DNA of 64,000 bases from Streptomyces sp. NBC_00239 (GTDB lineage Bacteria; Actinomycetota; Actinomycetes; Streptomycetales; Streptomycetaceae), in the NCBI RefSeq assembly GCF_036194065.1, contig NZ_CP108095.1:1736001-1800000 (forward strand), written 5' to 3'. Shown here in pieces: positions 48,977 through 56,398 of this stretch. Position 1 is the first letter of the stretch, and every line of letters begins with the position of its first letter. Below the pieces are notes generated by a model that was not told the origin of the DNA, did not search any database, and worked only from the letters and a program-made list of their open reading frames with translations. Both the position numbers and the translations under genes were made by a program.

Positions 48977-50509
48977 GTGCACCGCAAAGTCATCGCCCCG
49001 AGCGTTCTCGCCGCCTCCCTGCTGCTGGCGATCCCGGCATCCGCGGCGAGTTTCGGTCCCGGCGCCCCCGGCATCGGCGACGCCTACTACCCGGCGAGCG
49101 GGAACGGCGGGTACGACGTCTCGCACTACGACCTGCGACTGAAGTACCAGCCGGCGACGGACCTCCTGGAGGGCACGGCGACGCTGCTGGCCACCGCCAA
49201 GCAGGACCTGTCCCGCTTCAACCTGGACTTCGGGCTGAAGGTCAGCGACGTGCGGGTCAACGGCCGGAAGGCGAAGTTCGCCACCTCCGGCACCCAGGAG
49301 CTGGAGATCACGCCGGCGGCGCCGTTGCCGAAGGGCAAGTCCGTCACCGTCGTCGTCACGTACGCGGGCAAGCCGTCGGAGCTGAAGGTGGACGGCTGGA
49401 CGGCCTGGCACCGCACCCCGGACGGCGGGGTCGCCGCCCAGGAGCCGGATTCGGCGATCTGGTGGTTCCCGAGCAACGACCACCCGCTGGACAAGGCCAC
49501 CTTCGACGTGTCGGTCAACGTGCCGGACGGCACCCAGGCCATCAGCAACGGCGTGCTCCAGTCGTCGAGTTCGAAGCTGGGCTGGACCCGCTACAACTGG
49601 CGGTCGAACAAGCCGCAGGCCACCTACCTGGCCACGCTCGCGGTCGGCAAGTTCGACATCACCACCGACACCACCGAGGGCGGCATTCCGGTCCTCAACG
49701 CGTACAGCAAGGACCTCGGTGACAACGCGGGCGCCGCACGGGCCAGCCTGGAGCGCACCGGCGAGGTCGCCGACTGGCTCTCGGAGGTCTTCGGCCCGTA
49801 CCCCTTCAACGCGCTGGGCGGCTACGTGCCCAACGTGACGAGCGGTTACGCCCTGGAGACGCAGACCCGGCCGTTCTACAGCCCGCGGCAGTTCGCGAAC
49901 GGCTCGAACATCCAGGTCGTCGTGCACGAGCTGGCGCACCAGTGGTACGGCGACAGCGTGTCCGTCGACAACTGGAAGGACATCTGGATCAACGAGGGCT
50001 TCGCCCGGTACAGCCAGTGGCTGTGGTCGGAGAAGGAGGGCGAGGGCACCGCTCAGGAGCTCGCCGACTGGGCGTACGCGTCCCGCCCGGCCGAGGACCC
50101 GTTCTGGCAGGTCAAGCCGGGTGACCCGGGTGCCGAGAACCAGTTCCACGGCGCCGTCTACGACCGTGGGGCGATCGCCCTGCAGGCGCTGCGCAACGAG
50201 ATCGGCGACGAGAAGTTCTTCGCGGTCCTCAAGGGCTGGCCCACCCAGTTCGCGTACGGCAACGCCAAGGTCGGCGACTTCCTGCGGTACGCCGAGCGGG
50301 TCTCGGGCAAGCCGCTGGCCCAGCTGCTGGAGACCTGGCTGTACACGCCGGGCAAGCCGGCCGTCGGCCCGGTCGTGAAGCCGTCCCTGCGCAAGGGCTC
50401 CTCGGCGACCCCGTGGTCCCTCGCCGTGCCGTCGAAGAAGCCCGCCAAGGCGGTCCAGCCGAAGTCGTGGAAGAAGATCGCCGCGACGAACACCATCCAC
50501 GAGCACTGA
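48977..50509 (+). CDS. secreted M1-family metallopeptidase
   Basis: 510-residue exported aminopeptidase-like enzyme. Signal peptide (about 1-27, V-L-A-A-S-L-L-L-A-I-P-A-S-A-A). Zinc site H-E-L-A-H-Q-W-Y-G-D (about 317-326) with the third-ligand glutamate in W-I-N-E-G-F-A-R-Y. The usual GxMEN exopeptidase motif appears instead as G-Y-A-L-E-T, as I recall for this actinobacterial subgroup. The C-terminal ~45 residues are Lys/Pro/Ser-rich. GTG start behind TGGAG. Convergent with the next gene. Confidence 0.9.
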   Translation: MHRKVIAPSVLAASLLLAIPASAASFGPGAPGIGDAYYPASGNGGYDVSHYDLRLKYQPATDLLEGTATLLATAKQDLSRFNLDFGLKVSDVRVNGRKAKFATSGTQELEITPAAPLPKGKSVTVVVTYAGKPSELKVDGWTAWHRTPDGGVAAQEPDSAIWWFPSNDHPLDKATFDVSVNVPDGTQAISNGVLQSSSSKLGWTRYNWRSNKPQATYLATLAVGKFDITTDTTEGGIPVLNAYSKDLGDNAGAARASLERTGEVADWLSEVFGPYPFNALGGYVPNVTSGYALETQTRPFYSPRQFANGSNIQVVVHELAHQWYGDSVSVDNWKDIWINEGFARYSQWLWSEKEGEGTAQELADWAYASRPAEDPFWQVKPGDPGAENQFHGAVYDRGAIALQALRNEIGDEKFFAVLKGWPTQFAYGNAKVGDFLRYAERVSGKPLAQLLETWLYTPGKPAVGPVVKPSLRKGSSATPWSLAVPSKKPAKAVQPKSWKKIAATNTIHEH

Positions 50510-50556
50510 GCCCCACCCGGCCTCCCCGGCCGATACACGCCGTCGCCCGTCGCCGT

Positions 50557-50578
50557 CCGCCGTCCGTGCGGACGGCGG
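50557..50578. terminator. bidirectional terminator
   Basis: CCGCCGTCCG and CGGACGGCGG with a minimal TG loop, between the convergent peptidase and oxygenase genes; it ends one base before the latter's stop codon. Confidence 0.7.
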
Positions 50579-51448
50579 TCAGCGGGCGGCGGCGCGCCGG
50601 CGTGCGCGTGCGGCCCGGGCCACCGGCAGGTACCGCAGCCGTTCCGGGAGCACCGGCACGAGCAGCCGTACGGCCGTGCTGAACCGGCGCAGCCGCCGCT
50701 CCCGGGCCTCGCTCCACTCCAGCCCGAGGGCAGCCCGCGCCTCCGGCGGCATGTAGCCGACGGTGACGAAGGCCCGCAGGCGGAGGAAGAGCCGGCGCAG
50801 CACCGGCCAGGCGGCGCGGACCAGCAGCCGCACCGGCAGCGGGCCGCCCGTCGGGCAGGGCAGCGGCGCGTCGGCGGCCAGCAGCTCGCGGGCCACCTTG
50901 GTGGGCTCGACCTCCTCGGCGAGCATCCGGTGGTAGTACGGCCAGTACTCCTCGATGCTCTGCGGCATGTCGCGGTCGCGGATCCCGAGGATCCGGCCGA
51001 CCTGGAGCCACTCGCGGTACAACTGCCGTTCCTGGGCGGGCGTGAAGGGCCGGAAGAGGTAGCGGCCGGCGTAGAGGTAGACGGGGAAGCCGGTGGCGTG
51101 GACCCAGGAGTAGCAGCCCGGTTCCAGGGAGTGGTACGGGCGGCCCCGGGTGTCGGTGCCCCGGATGTCCCGGTGCAGGCGGCGCACCCGGCGGCCCTCC
51201 TCGGCGGCCCGCTCCCCGCCGTACACCCACAGCTGGACGGACCGCAGGGAGCGTTCGCCACGGCCCCAGGGGTCGGTGCGGAAGACCGAGTACGTGTCCA
51301 CGCCCGCGCCGATCGCGGGGTGCGCGACCTGGAGGGTGAAGGCGGTGGGCAGCATCAGGAGGCTGCGGACGTCGCCCGCGATCGTCCAGAGCACTCCGCC
51401 GGGGGGCGGCGGCGCGGGGGCCTGCGGCGGCTTCGGACGTGCTCCCAC
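50579..51448 (-). CDS. MpaB-like (DUF2236) oxygenase-family protein
   Basis: 289 residues of the heme-dependent-oxygenase-like DUF2236/MpaB/latex-clearing family. Landmarks: Q-V-A-H-P-A-I-G-A-G-V near 47-57, a W-V-H-A-T-G-F histidine (about 121), and the D-M-P-Q-S-I-E-E-Y-W-P-Y-Y motif near 165-177. Conserved histidines should coordinate heme. GTG 51448 is the likely start. No signal peptide. Substrate unknown. Single gene. Confidence 0.8.
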   Translation of the reverse strand: MGARPKPPQAPAPPPPGGVLWTIAGDVRSLLMLPTAFTLQVAHPAIGAGVDTYSVFRTDPWGRGERSLRSVQLWVYGGERAAEEGRRVRRLHRDIRGTDTRGRPYHSLEPGCYSWVHATGFPVYLYAGRYLFRPFTPAQERQLYREWLQVGRILGIRDRDMPQSIEEYWPYYHRMLAEEVEPTKVARELLAADAPLPCPTGGPLPVRLLVRAAWPVLRRLFLRLRAFVTVGYMPPEARAALGLEWSEARERRLRRFSTAVRLLVPVLPERLRYLPVARAARARRRAAAR

Positions 51449-51593
51449 CTGGTGCTCCCGAGATCGTTCCGGTCGTTCTCCTCCAGTATGGCCATGGCCC
51501 GTCCAGATTCCCGGTGCACGGGTGTTACCCAGAGGTAACTGGGGCTGCTTTGATGGCGCGGTCGATCTTCCCCACAGCATCGCTGGAGACCGC

Positions 51594-52589
51594 ATGCCGC
51601 TCGTCGAGCACCGCCGCAACAAGGTCGCCGCCACGGCCGTGACGGCCGTGGCCGCCGCCGCCCTGGCCGCCACCGCCATCACCCCCGCCTCGGCCGCCGG
51701 GGCCGAGGCCGCCGCGACCCCGCGGCTGAGCGTCCTCTCGTACAACGTGTTCCTGATGAGCAAGAACCTGTACCCGAACTGGGGCCAGGACCACCGGGCG
51801 CGCGAGATACCGAAGGCGTCCTTCTTCCAGGGCCACGACGTGGTCGTGGTGCAGGAGGCGTTCGACAACTCCGCCGGCGACACCCTGAAGGCCGGCGCGG
51901 CCGGGCAGTACCCGTACCAGACCCCCGTGATGGGCCGCAGCAAGGACGGCTGGGACGCCACCGGCGGCGCGTACTCGGCGACCACCCCGGAGGACGGCGG
52001 CGTCGCGATCCTCAGCAAGTGGCCGATCGTGCGCAAGGAGCAGTACGTCTACAAGGACGCGTGCGGCGCCGACTGGTGGTCCAACAAGGGCTTCGTGTAC
52101 ACGGTCCTGAACGTGAACGGCACCAAGGTCCACGTGGTGGGCACGCACGCCCAGTCCACCGACCCGGGCTGCGACGCGGGCGAGGCGGCGCAGATGCGCA
52201 GCCGCCAGTTCAAGAACATCGACGCGTTCCTCGACGCCAAGAACATCCCGGCGAACGAGCAGGTCATGGTCGCGGGCGACATGAACGTGGACTCGCGGAC
52301 CCCGGAGTACGCGACGATGCTGGCGGACGCGGGCCTGGCGGGCGCCGACGCCCGCACCGGCCACACGTACTCCTTCGACACCCGGGACAACTCGATCGCG
52401 AACTATCGCTACCCGACCGACCCGCGCGAGGACCTGGACTACGTCCTGCACCGCGCGGGCCACGCCCGGCCGGCGGGCTGGAACAACAACGTGGTCAAGG
52501 AGCAGAGCGCTCCCTGGACGGTCTCCAGCTGGGGCACCTCGTACACGTACTCGAACCTGAGCGACCACTACCCGGTGATCGGCTCCTGA
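51594..52589 (+). CDS. secreted sphingomyelinase C / sphingomyelin phosphodiesterase
   Basis: 331 residues. Signal peptide (about 1-36) ending A-S-A-A-G-A. DNase-I-like fold with Q-E-A-F-D-N (metal Glu), G-T-H-A-Q-S, G-D-M-N-V-D and the terminal S-D-H-Y-P (catalytic His). Two cysteine pairs (D-A-C-G-A-D-W-W, P-G-C-D-A-G) may form disulfides. It would hydrolyse sphingomyelin or related phospholipids outside the cell. ATG with CTGGAG upstream; own terminator. Confidence 0.9.
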   Translation: MPLVEHRRNKVAATAVTAVAAAALAATAITPASAAGAEAAATPRLSVLSYNVFLMSKNLYPNWGQDHRAREIPKASFFQGHDVVVVQEAFDNSAGDTLKAGAAGQYPYQTPVMGRSKDGWDATGGAYSATTPEDGGVAILSKWPIVRKEQYVYKDACGADWWSNKGFVYTVLNVNGTKVHVVGTHAQSTDPGCDAGEAAQMRSRQFKNIDAFLDAKNIPANEQVMVAGDMNVDSRTPEYATMLADAGLAGADARTGHTYSFDTRDNSIANYRYPTDPREDLDYVLHRAGHARPAGWNNNVVKEQSAPWTVSSWGTSYTYSNLSDHYPVIGS

Positions 52590-52605
52590 CCCGGTAGCCG
52601 TGTGC

Positions 52606-52643
52606 GCCGCCCCCTCTCGCCCTCGGGTCGGGCAGGGGGCGGC
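52606..52643. terminator. terminator of the sphingomyelinase gene
   Basis: GCCGCCCCCT/AGGGGGCGGC arms, 16 bases past the stop codon. Confidence 0.75.
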
Positions 52644-52740
52644 TTCGCCGTGTCCGGGCAGTCGGGGTGAACGGATGCGCGGAGTCCGGTGGGCGGGCGG
52701 CCGCCCACCGGACAGGGCCGTACGGGTGACTGCCGGGCCG

Positions 52741-54573
52741 CTAACCCTCCTCGTACATGCCGTCGATGACCTGACGGTACTGCTCGGACACCACGCGGCG
52801 GCGGAGCTTGAGCGAGGGGGTCAACTCGCCGCTCTCGGGGCCCCATTCGGACGTCAGCAGCCGGTACTTCTTGATCTGCTCGGTCCGGTTGAGCCGGGCG
52901 TTCGCCGCCTCGACCGCCCGGGCGACCTCCTCCCGCACGGCCGGGTGGGCGGCGAGTTCCGCGAGGCCGGCGGGGCCGGGCTGCGTTTCGATGCCGCGGG
53001 CCGCGGCCCAGGCGGGTGCCAGCTCCGCGTCCAGGACCAGCAGCGCGACCAGGTAGGAGCGGCCGTCGCCGTGCACCATGGCCTGGCCGATCAGCGGGTG
53101 CTCCTTGACGGTGTTCTCGACGAGCGCGGGCGAGATGTTCTTGCCCGTCGAGGTGATGACGAGTTCCTTCTTGCGGTCGGTGATCCAGAGGTAGCCGTCC
53201 TCGTCGAGCCGGCCGACGTCCCCGGTGGGGAACCAGCCCTCGGCGTCGCGGGCGTCCTCGACCGTGCCGTCGGCCCGCAGGTAGCCGGAGAAGACGGTGG
53301 CGCCGCGGGTGAGGATCTCGCCGTCCGGGGCGACCCGCAGTTCCAGGCCCTCGATCGGCCGGCCCACCGAGCCCAGCCGGAAGCCGTCCGGACTGTTGAC
53401 CGTGCAGACGCCGGCGGTCTCGGTCAGCCCCCACGCGTCCAGGACCGTGATGCCCCAGCCGGCCCAGAAGCGGACCACGTCGATCGGCATCGGTGCGGTG
53501 GCGCTCGCCGTCCACACCAGCCGGTCGAGGCCGGCCATGCCCAGCAGGGGATCGAGGACCTGCTCCTTGGCACGCCGGTACGCCTCCTCCAGCGCGGCCG
53601 GCACCTCGGTGCCGCGCTCCCGGTGCTCGGCGTGGCTGCGCGCGAGGTCGTTCGCGGCCTCGATGGCGGCCTGCTGCTCGGCGGGCAGCCGGGCGAGTAC
53701 GGCCCGTACGGACGCGGCGAGCTTCTCCCACACCCGGGGCACGCCGAAGAACTGCACCGGGTGCAGCTCCCGTACGGACGCGGCCACCGCGGCGGGGTCG
53801 GCGCACAGCCGGACGTGCGCGGCCCGCAGCAGCGGCAGGTAGATGCCGAGGATCCGTTCGGCGATGTGCGCGAACGGCAGGTAGCAGAGGTGCTCGGCGT
53901 GCTCGGGCAGGTCCACGTGCCGGTCGAGGCGGACGGCCTGGAGCACGATATTGCGGTGGCTGAGCCGGACGCCCTTGGGGTCGCCGGTGGTGCCGGAGGT
54001 GTAGACGACGGTCAGCGGGTCCTCGGGGCGGGTCTGGCGCCAGCCCTTCTCGAAGCCCTCGGGGTCGTGCAGGCGGGCCGCGCTCGCGTAGAGGGACGGG
54101 TAGCTGTCGTGCCGGCCGGCCTCTGCGGGCTCCACGACGACGAGCCGCTCCAGCGGGATGCCGGGGTCGTCCAGCAGCGGTTCCCAGCGGGCCAGTTCGC
54201 GGGCGCCCTCGACGACGGCGAGGCGGGCCCTGCTGTGCCGGGCGATGTGGGCGATCTGGCCGGGCGCCGAGGTCCCGTACACGGTGACGGGGACGGCGCC
54301 GAGGTGGACGAGCGCGAGGTCGCTCAGCCAGTGCTCGGGCCGGTTGCCCATCATCATCAGGACGTGGTCGCCGCGGCCGGCCCCCAGGGCCGCGTAGCCG
54401 GCGGCGAGGACGGCCACCTTGCGGCGGACCTCGGACCAGCTCAGGGTCTGCCAGTCGGCGCCGGTCCGCCAGGAGACGGCGGGCAGGTCCCCGTACTCCT
54501 CGGCATTGCGGGCGAGCAGGACGGGGAGGGTGAGGGAGTCGGGAGGTGCGGGCAGTCGCAGTGCAGTGGGCAT
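52741..54573 (-). CDS. long-chain acyl-CoA ligase (AMP-forming)
   Basis: 610-residue adenylate-forming enzyme. The P-loop-like Y-T-S-G-T-T-G-D-P-K-G (about 190-200), D-A-W-G-L-T-E-T-A (A5 region), G-W-F-P-T-G-D-V-G-R-L and I-T-D-R-K-K-E-L motifs are all in place. It activates fatty acids with ATP and CoA, probably at the membrane, and would feed the beta-oxidation genes at the end of the window. Divergent from the MerR gene, which likely regulates it. Confidence 0.92.
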   Translation of the reverse strand: MPTALRLPAPPDSLTLPVLLARNAEEYGDLPAVSWRTGADWQTLSWSEVRRKVAVLAAGYAALGAGRGDHVLMMMGNRPEHWLSDLALVHLGAVPVTVYGTSAPGQIAHIARHSRARLAVVEGARELARWEPLLDDPGIPLERLVVVEPAEAGRHDSYPSLYASAARLHDPEGFEKGWRQTRPEDPLTVVYTSGTTGDPKGVRLSHRNIVLQAVRLDRHVDLPEHAEHLCYLPFAHIAERILGIYLPLLRAAHVRLCADPAAVAASVRELHPVQFFGVPRVWEKLAASVRAVLARLPAEQQAAIEAANDLARSHAEHRERGTEVPAALEEAYRRAKEQVLDPLLGMAGLDRLVWTASATAPMPIDVVRFWAGWGITVLDAWGLTETAGVCTVNSPDGFRLGSVGRPIEGLELRVAPDGEILTRGATVFSGYLRADGTVEDARDAEGWFPTGDVGRLDEDGYLWITDRKKELVITSTGKNISPALVENTVKEHPLIGQAMVHGDGRSYLVALLVLDAELAPAWAAARGIETQPGPAGLAELAAHPAVREEVARAVEAANARLNRTEQIKKYRLLTSEWGPESGELTPSLKLRRRVVSEQYRQVIDGMYEEG

Positions 54574-54590
54574 GGGCAGCTCCTGGCCGT

Positions 54591-54618
54591 TTCACATCGA
54601 TGGTGCGACAGCAATACT
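54591..54618 (+). promoter_or_regulatory. candidate promoter of the merR gene with small dyad
   Basis: TTCACA (54591-54596), 16 bases, AATACT (54613-54618). ACAG-CAATA-CTGT (54608-54620) overlaps the -10 and could be where the MerR protein acts on both divergent genes. Weak evidence. Confidence 0.35.
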
Positions 54619-54659
54619 GTTGAACCTGAAGCGGAGGATCAGAGAGCGAGGCACAGCCG

Positions 54660-55400
54660 ATGACCACCCAGGCGCAGGAGCCCGCGCTCACCGTCGACGA
54701 GCTGGCCGCGCGGGCCGGCGTCACCGTCCGTACCGTACGTTTCTACAGCACGCGCGGGCTTTTGCCCCCTCCCGTGATCGGTCCCCGGCGGGTGGGCCAC
54801 TACGGGCCGGAGCACCTGTCCCGGCTGGCCCTGATCGAGGAACTGCAGCACCAGGGCATGACCCTGTCCGCCATCGAGCGCTACCTGGAAGCGCTGCCCG
54901 ACGACCTGAGCGCGCACGACCTGGCGATCCACCGGGCGATGGTGGCCAGTTGGGCCCCGGACACGGCCCAGGAGGTCTCGCGCGAGGACCTGGAGAAGCG
55001 GGCCGGGCGGAGCCTGTCGGACACCGACGTCCGGCGGCTGACGGCGATGAACGTCCTCGCCGCCTCGGGCGACGGGTTCCGGGTGGACGTGGGGCTGCTG
55101 CGGCTGGGGGTCGCGCTGCTCGACGTACCGATCGCGCACGAGACGATCCTGGCGGCGCGGCGGGTGCTGGTGGAGCACACCCGGTCGGCGGCGCACGAAC
55201 TGACCCGGCTGTTCCGGGACGAGGTGTGGGGTCCCTTCACCGAGGAGGAACGGGACCCGGAGCGCGTGGAGTCGATGAAGCTGCTGTCCGCGCACATGCA
55301 GCCGATGGTGGTGCAGGCGCTGGTGACCGCCTTCCAGCGGTCGCTGAGGGAAGAGCTGCGGGCGGCGTTCGAGTCCGGCGAGACGCCCGGCGGACCGTAG
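54660..55400 (+). CDS. MerR-family transcriptional regulator
   Basis: 246 residues. An N-terminal MerR winged helix (about 8-80: V-D-E-L-A-A-R-A-G-V-T-V-R-T-V-R-F-Y-S-T-R-G-L split over two helices) leads into the dimerisation helix, followed by an unusually long effector domain (about 90-240) with no cysteine cluster, so it is not a metal or redox sensor. Divergence from the acyl-CoA ligase suggests an acyl or acyl-CoA ligand. ATG with GAGG eight bases upstream. Confidence 0.9.
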   Translation: MTTQAQEPALTVDELAARAGVTVRTVRFYSTRGLLPPPVIGPRRVGHYGPEHLSRLALIEELQHQGMTLSAIERYLEALPDDLSAHDLAIHRAMVASWAPDTAQEVSREDLEKRAGRSLSDTDVRRLTAMNVLAASGDGFRVDVGLLRLGVALLDVPIAHETILAARRVLVEHTRSAAHELTRLFRDEVWGPFTEEERDPERVESMKLLSAHMQPMVVQALVTAFQRSLREELRAAFESGETPGGP

Positions 55401-55570
55401 CCGCAGCCCAACGCCCTGCCTTCGCGGGGCGGGCCCGTCCTCAGTACGCTGGAAGGGAGTCTTCGCGCCCGCCGCCCCCTGCTCCGAGCGGGTCTGCTCC
55501 CGGCGGCCCCCCTGCGGACTCTGCCGCTCAAGGTGGCGGCCACCCCTGCGCGTGAGGGGCAGGTGTTCCC

Positions 55571-56398
55571 ATGGACCTCAACACCATCGGCGAAGTCGTC
55601 CGGCGGCCGTCCGACCGGCCGGGCGCAGACTGGCGCGAAGGCGATGCCTGGCTCGCGGGCGGGACGTGGCTGTTCTCCGCCGAGCAGCCGGACCTGCGCC
55701 GCCTGGTCGACCTGACGGCACTGGGCTGGGACCCCCTCGTGCCGGGCGACGCGGGCCTGGAGATCGGCGCCACGTGCACCATCCGGGACCTGTACGCGTT
55801 CACACCGCCGGCCGACTGGATCGCGGGCCCCCTCCTCGCGCAGAGCTGCGAGGCGTTCCTGTCCTCGTTCAAGGTCTGGAACGCGGCGACCGTCGGCGGG
55901 AACATCTGCCTGTCCCTGCCGGCCGGCCCCATGATCACGCTGACGGTCGCGCTCGAGGCCGCGTACGAGCTGTGGGCTCCCGACGGGTCGATACGTACCG
56001 TCGACGCCCTCGACTTCGTGACCGGGAACCACCGGAACGTCCTCGTCCCCGGGGAAATCCTGCGGCGCATCCGCATTCCGGCACACGCCCTGCGCAAGCG
56101 CACCGCCCACCGCCGCTTCACCCTGACCCGCCTCGGCCGCTCCACGGTGTTCCTCGTCGGGACCCGGACGCCGGGGAGGAGCGACCTGCTGCTCACCGTC
56201 ACCGCCGGCACCACGCGCCCGGTGCGCATCGCCTTCGATTCCGCGCCCGATGCCCGCGCCGTGCAGCAGAGCATCAACGCGATCCCCGCCGACGTCTGGT
56301 TCGCCGACCCGAACGGGACCCCGGACCACCGCCACCACCTCACCCTGCACTTCGCCGAAGAGATCCGCCACGCACTCACGGCTGGGGGCCAGGCATGA
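55571..56398 (+). CDS. FAD-binding subunit of a molybdenum hydroxylase
   Basis: 275-residue CO-dehydrogenase/xanthine-dehydrogenase medium subunit. FAD-binding W-L-A-G-G-T-W-L near 27-34 and A-T-V-G-G-N-I-C-L near 106-114, then the C-terminal CO_deh_flav_C domain. It passes electrons from the iron-sulfur centres of the next protein to FAD. The stop overlaps the ATG of the next gene (ATGA). Confidence 0.9.
   Translation: MDLNTIGEVVRRPSDRPGADWREGDAWLAGGTWLFSAEQPDLRRLVDLTALGWDPLVPGDAGLEIGATCTIRDLYAFTPPADWIAGPLLAQSCEAFLSSFKVWNAATVGGNICLSLPAGPMITLTVALEAAYELWAPDGSIRTVDALDFVTGNHRNVLVPGEILRRIRIPAHALRKRTAHRRFTLTRLGRSTVFLVGTRTPGRSDLLLTVTAGTTRPVRIAFDSAPDARAVQQSINAIPADVWFADPNGTPDHRHHLTLHFAEEIRHALTAGGQA

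Noticed and set aside
48731..50506. A long minus-strand frame that would extend the ABC-F protein N-terminally by about 590 residues
   Set aside because: It is antisense to the well-supported M1 peptidase; the ABC-F protein starts naturally at 48730.
55552..56394. N-terminal extension of the molybdenum subunit through the FAD-subunit gene
   Set aside because: Out-of-frame Arg/Pro-rich sequence; the ATGA junction at 56395 is clear.
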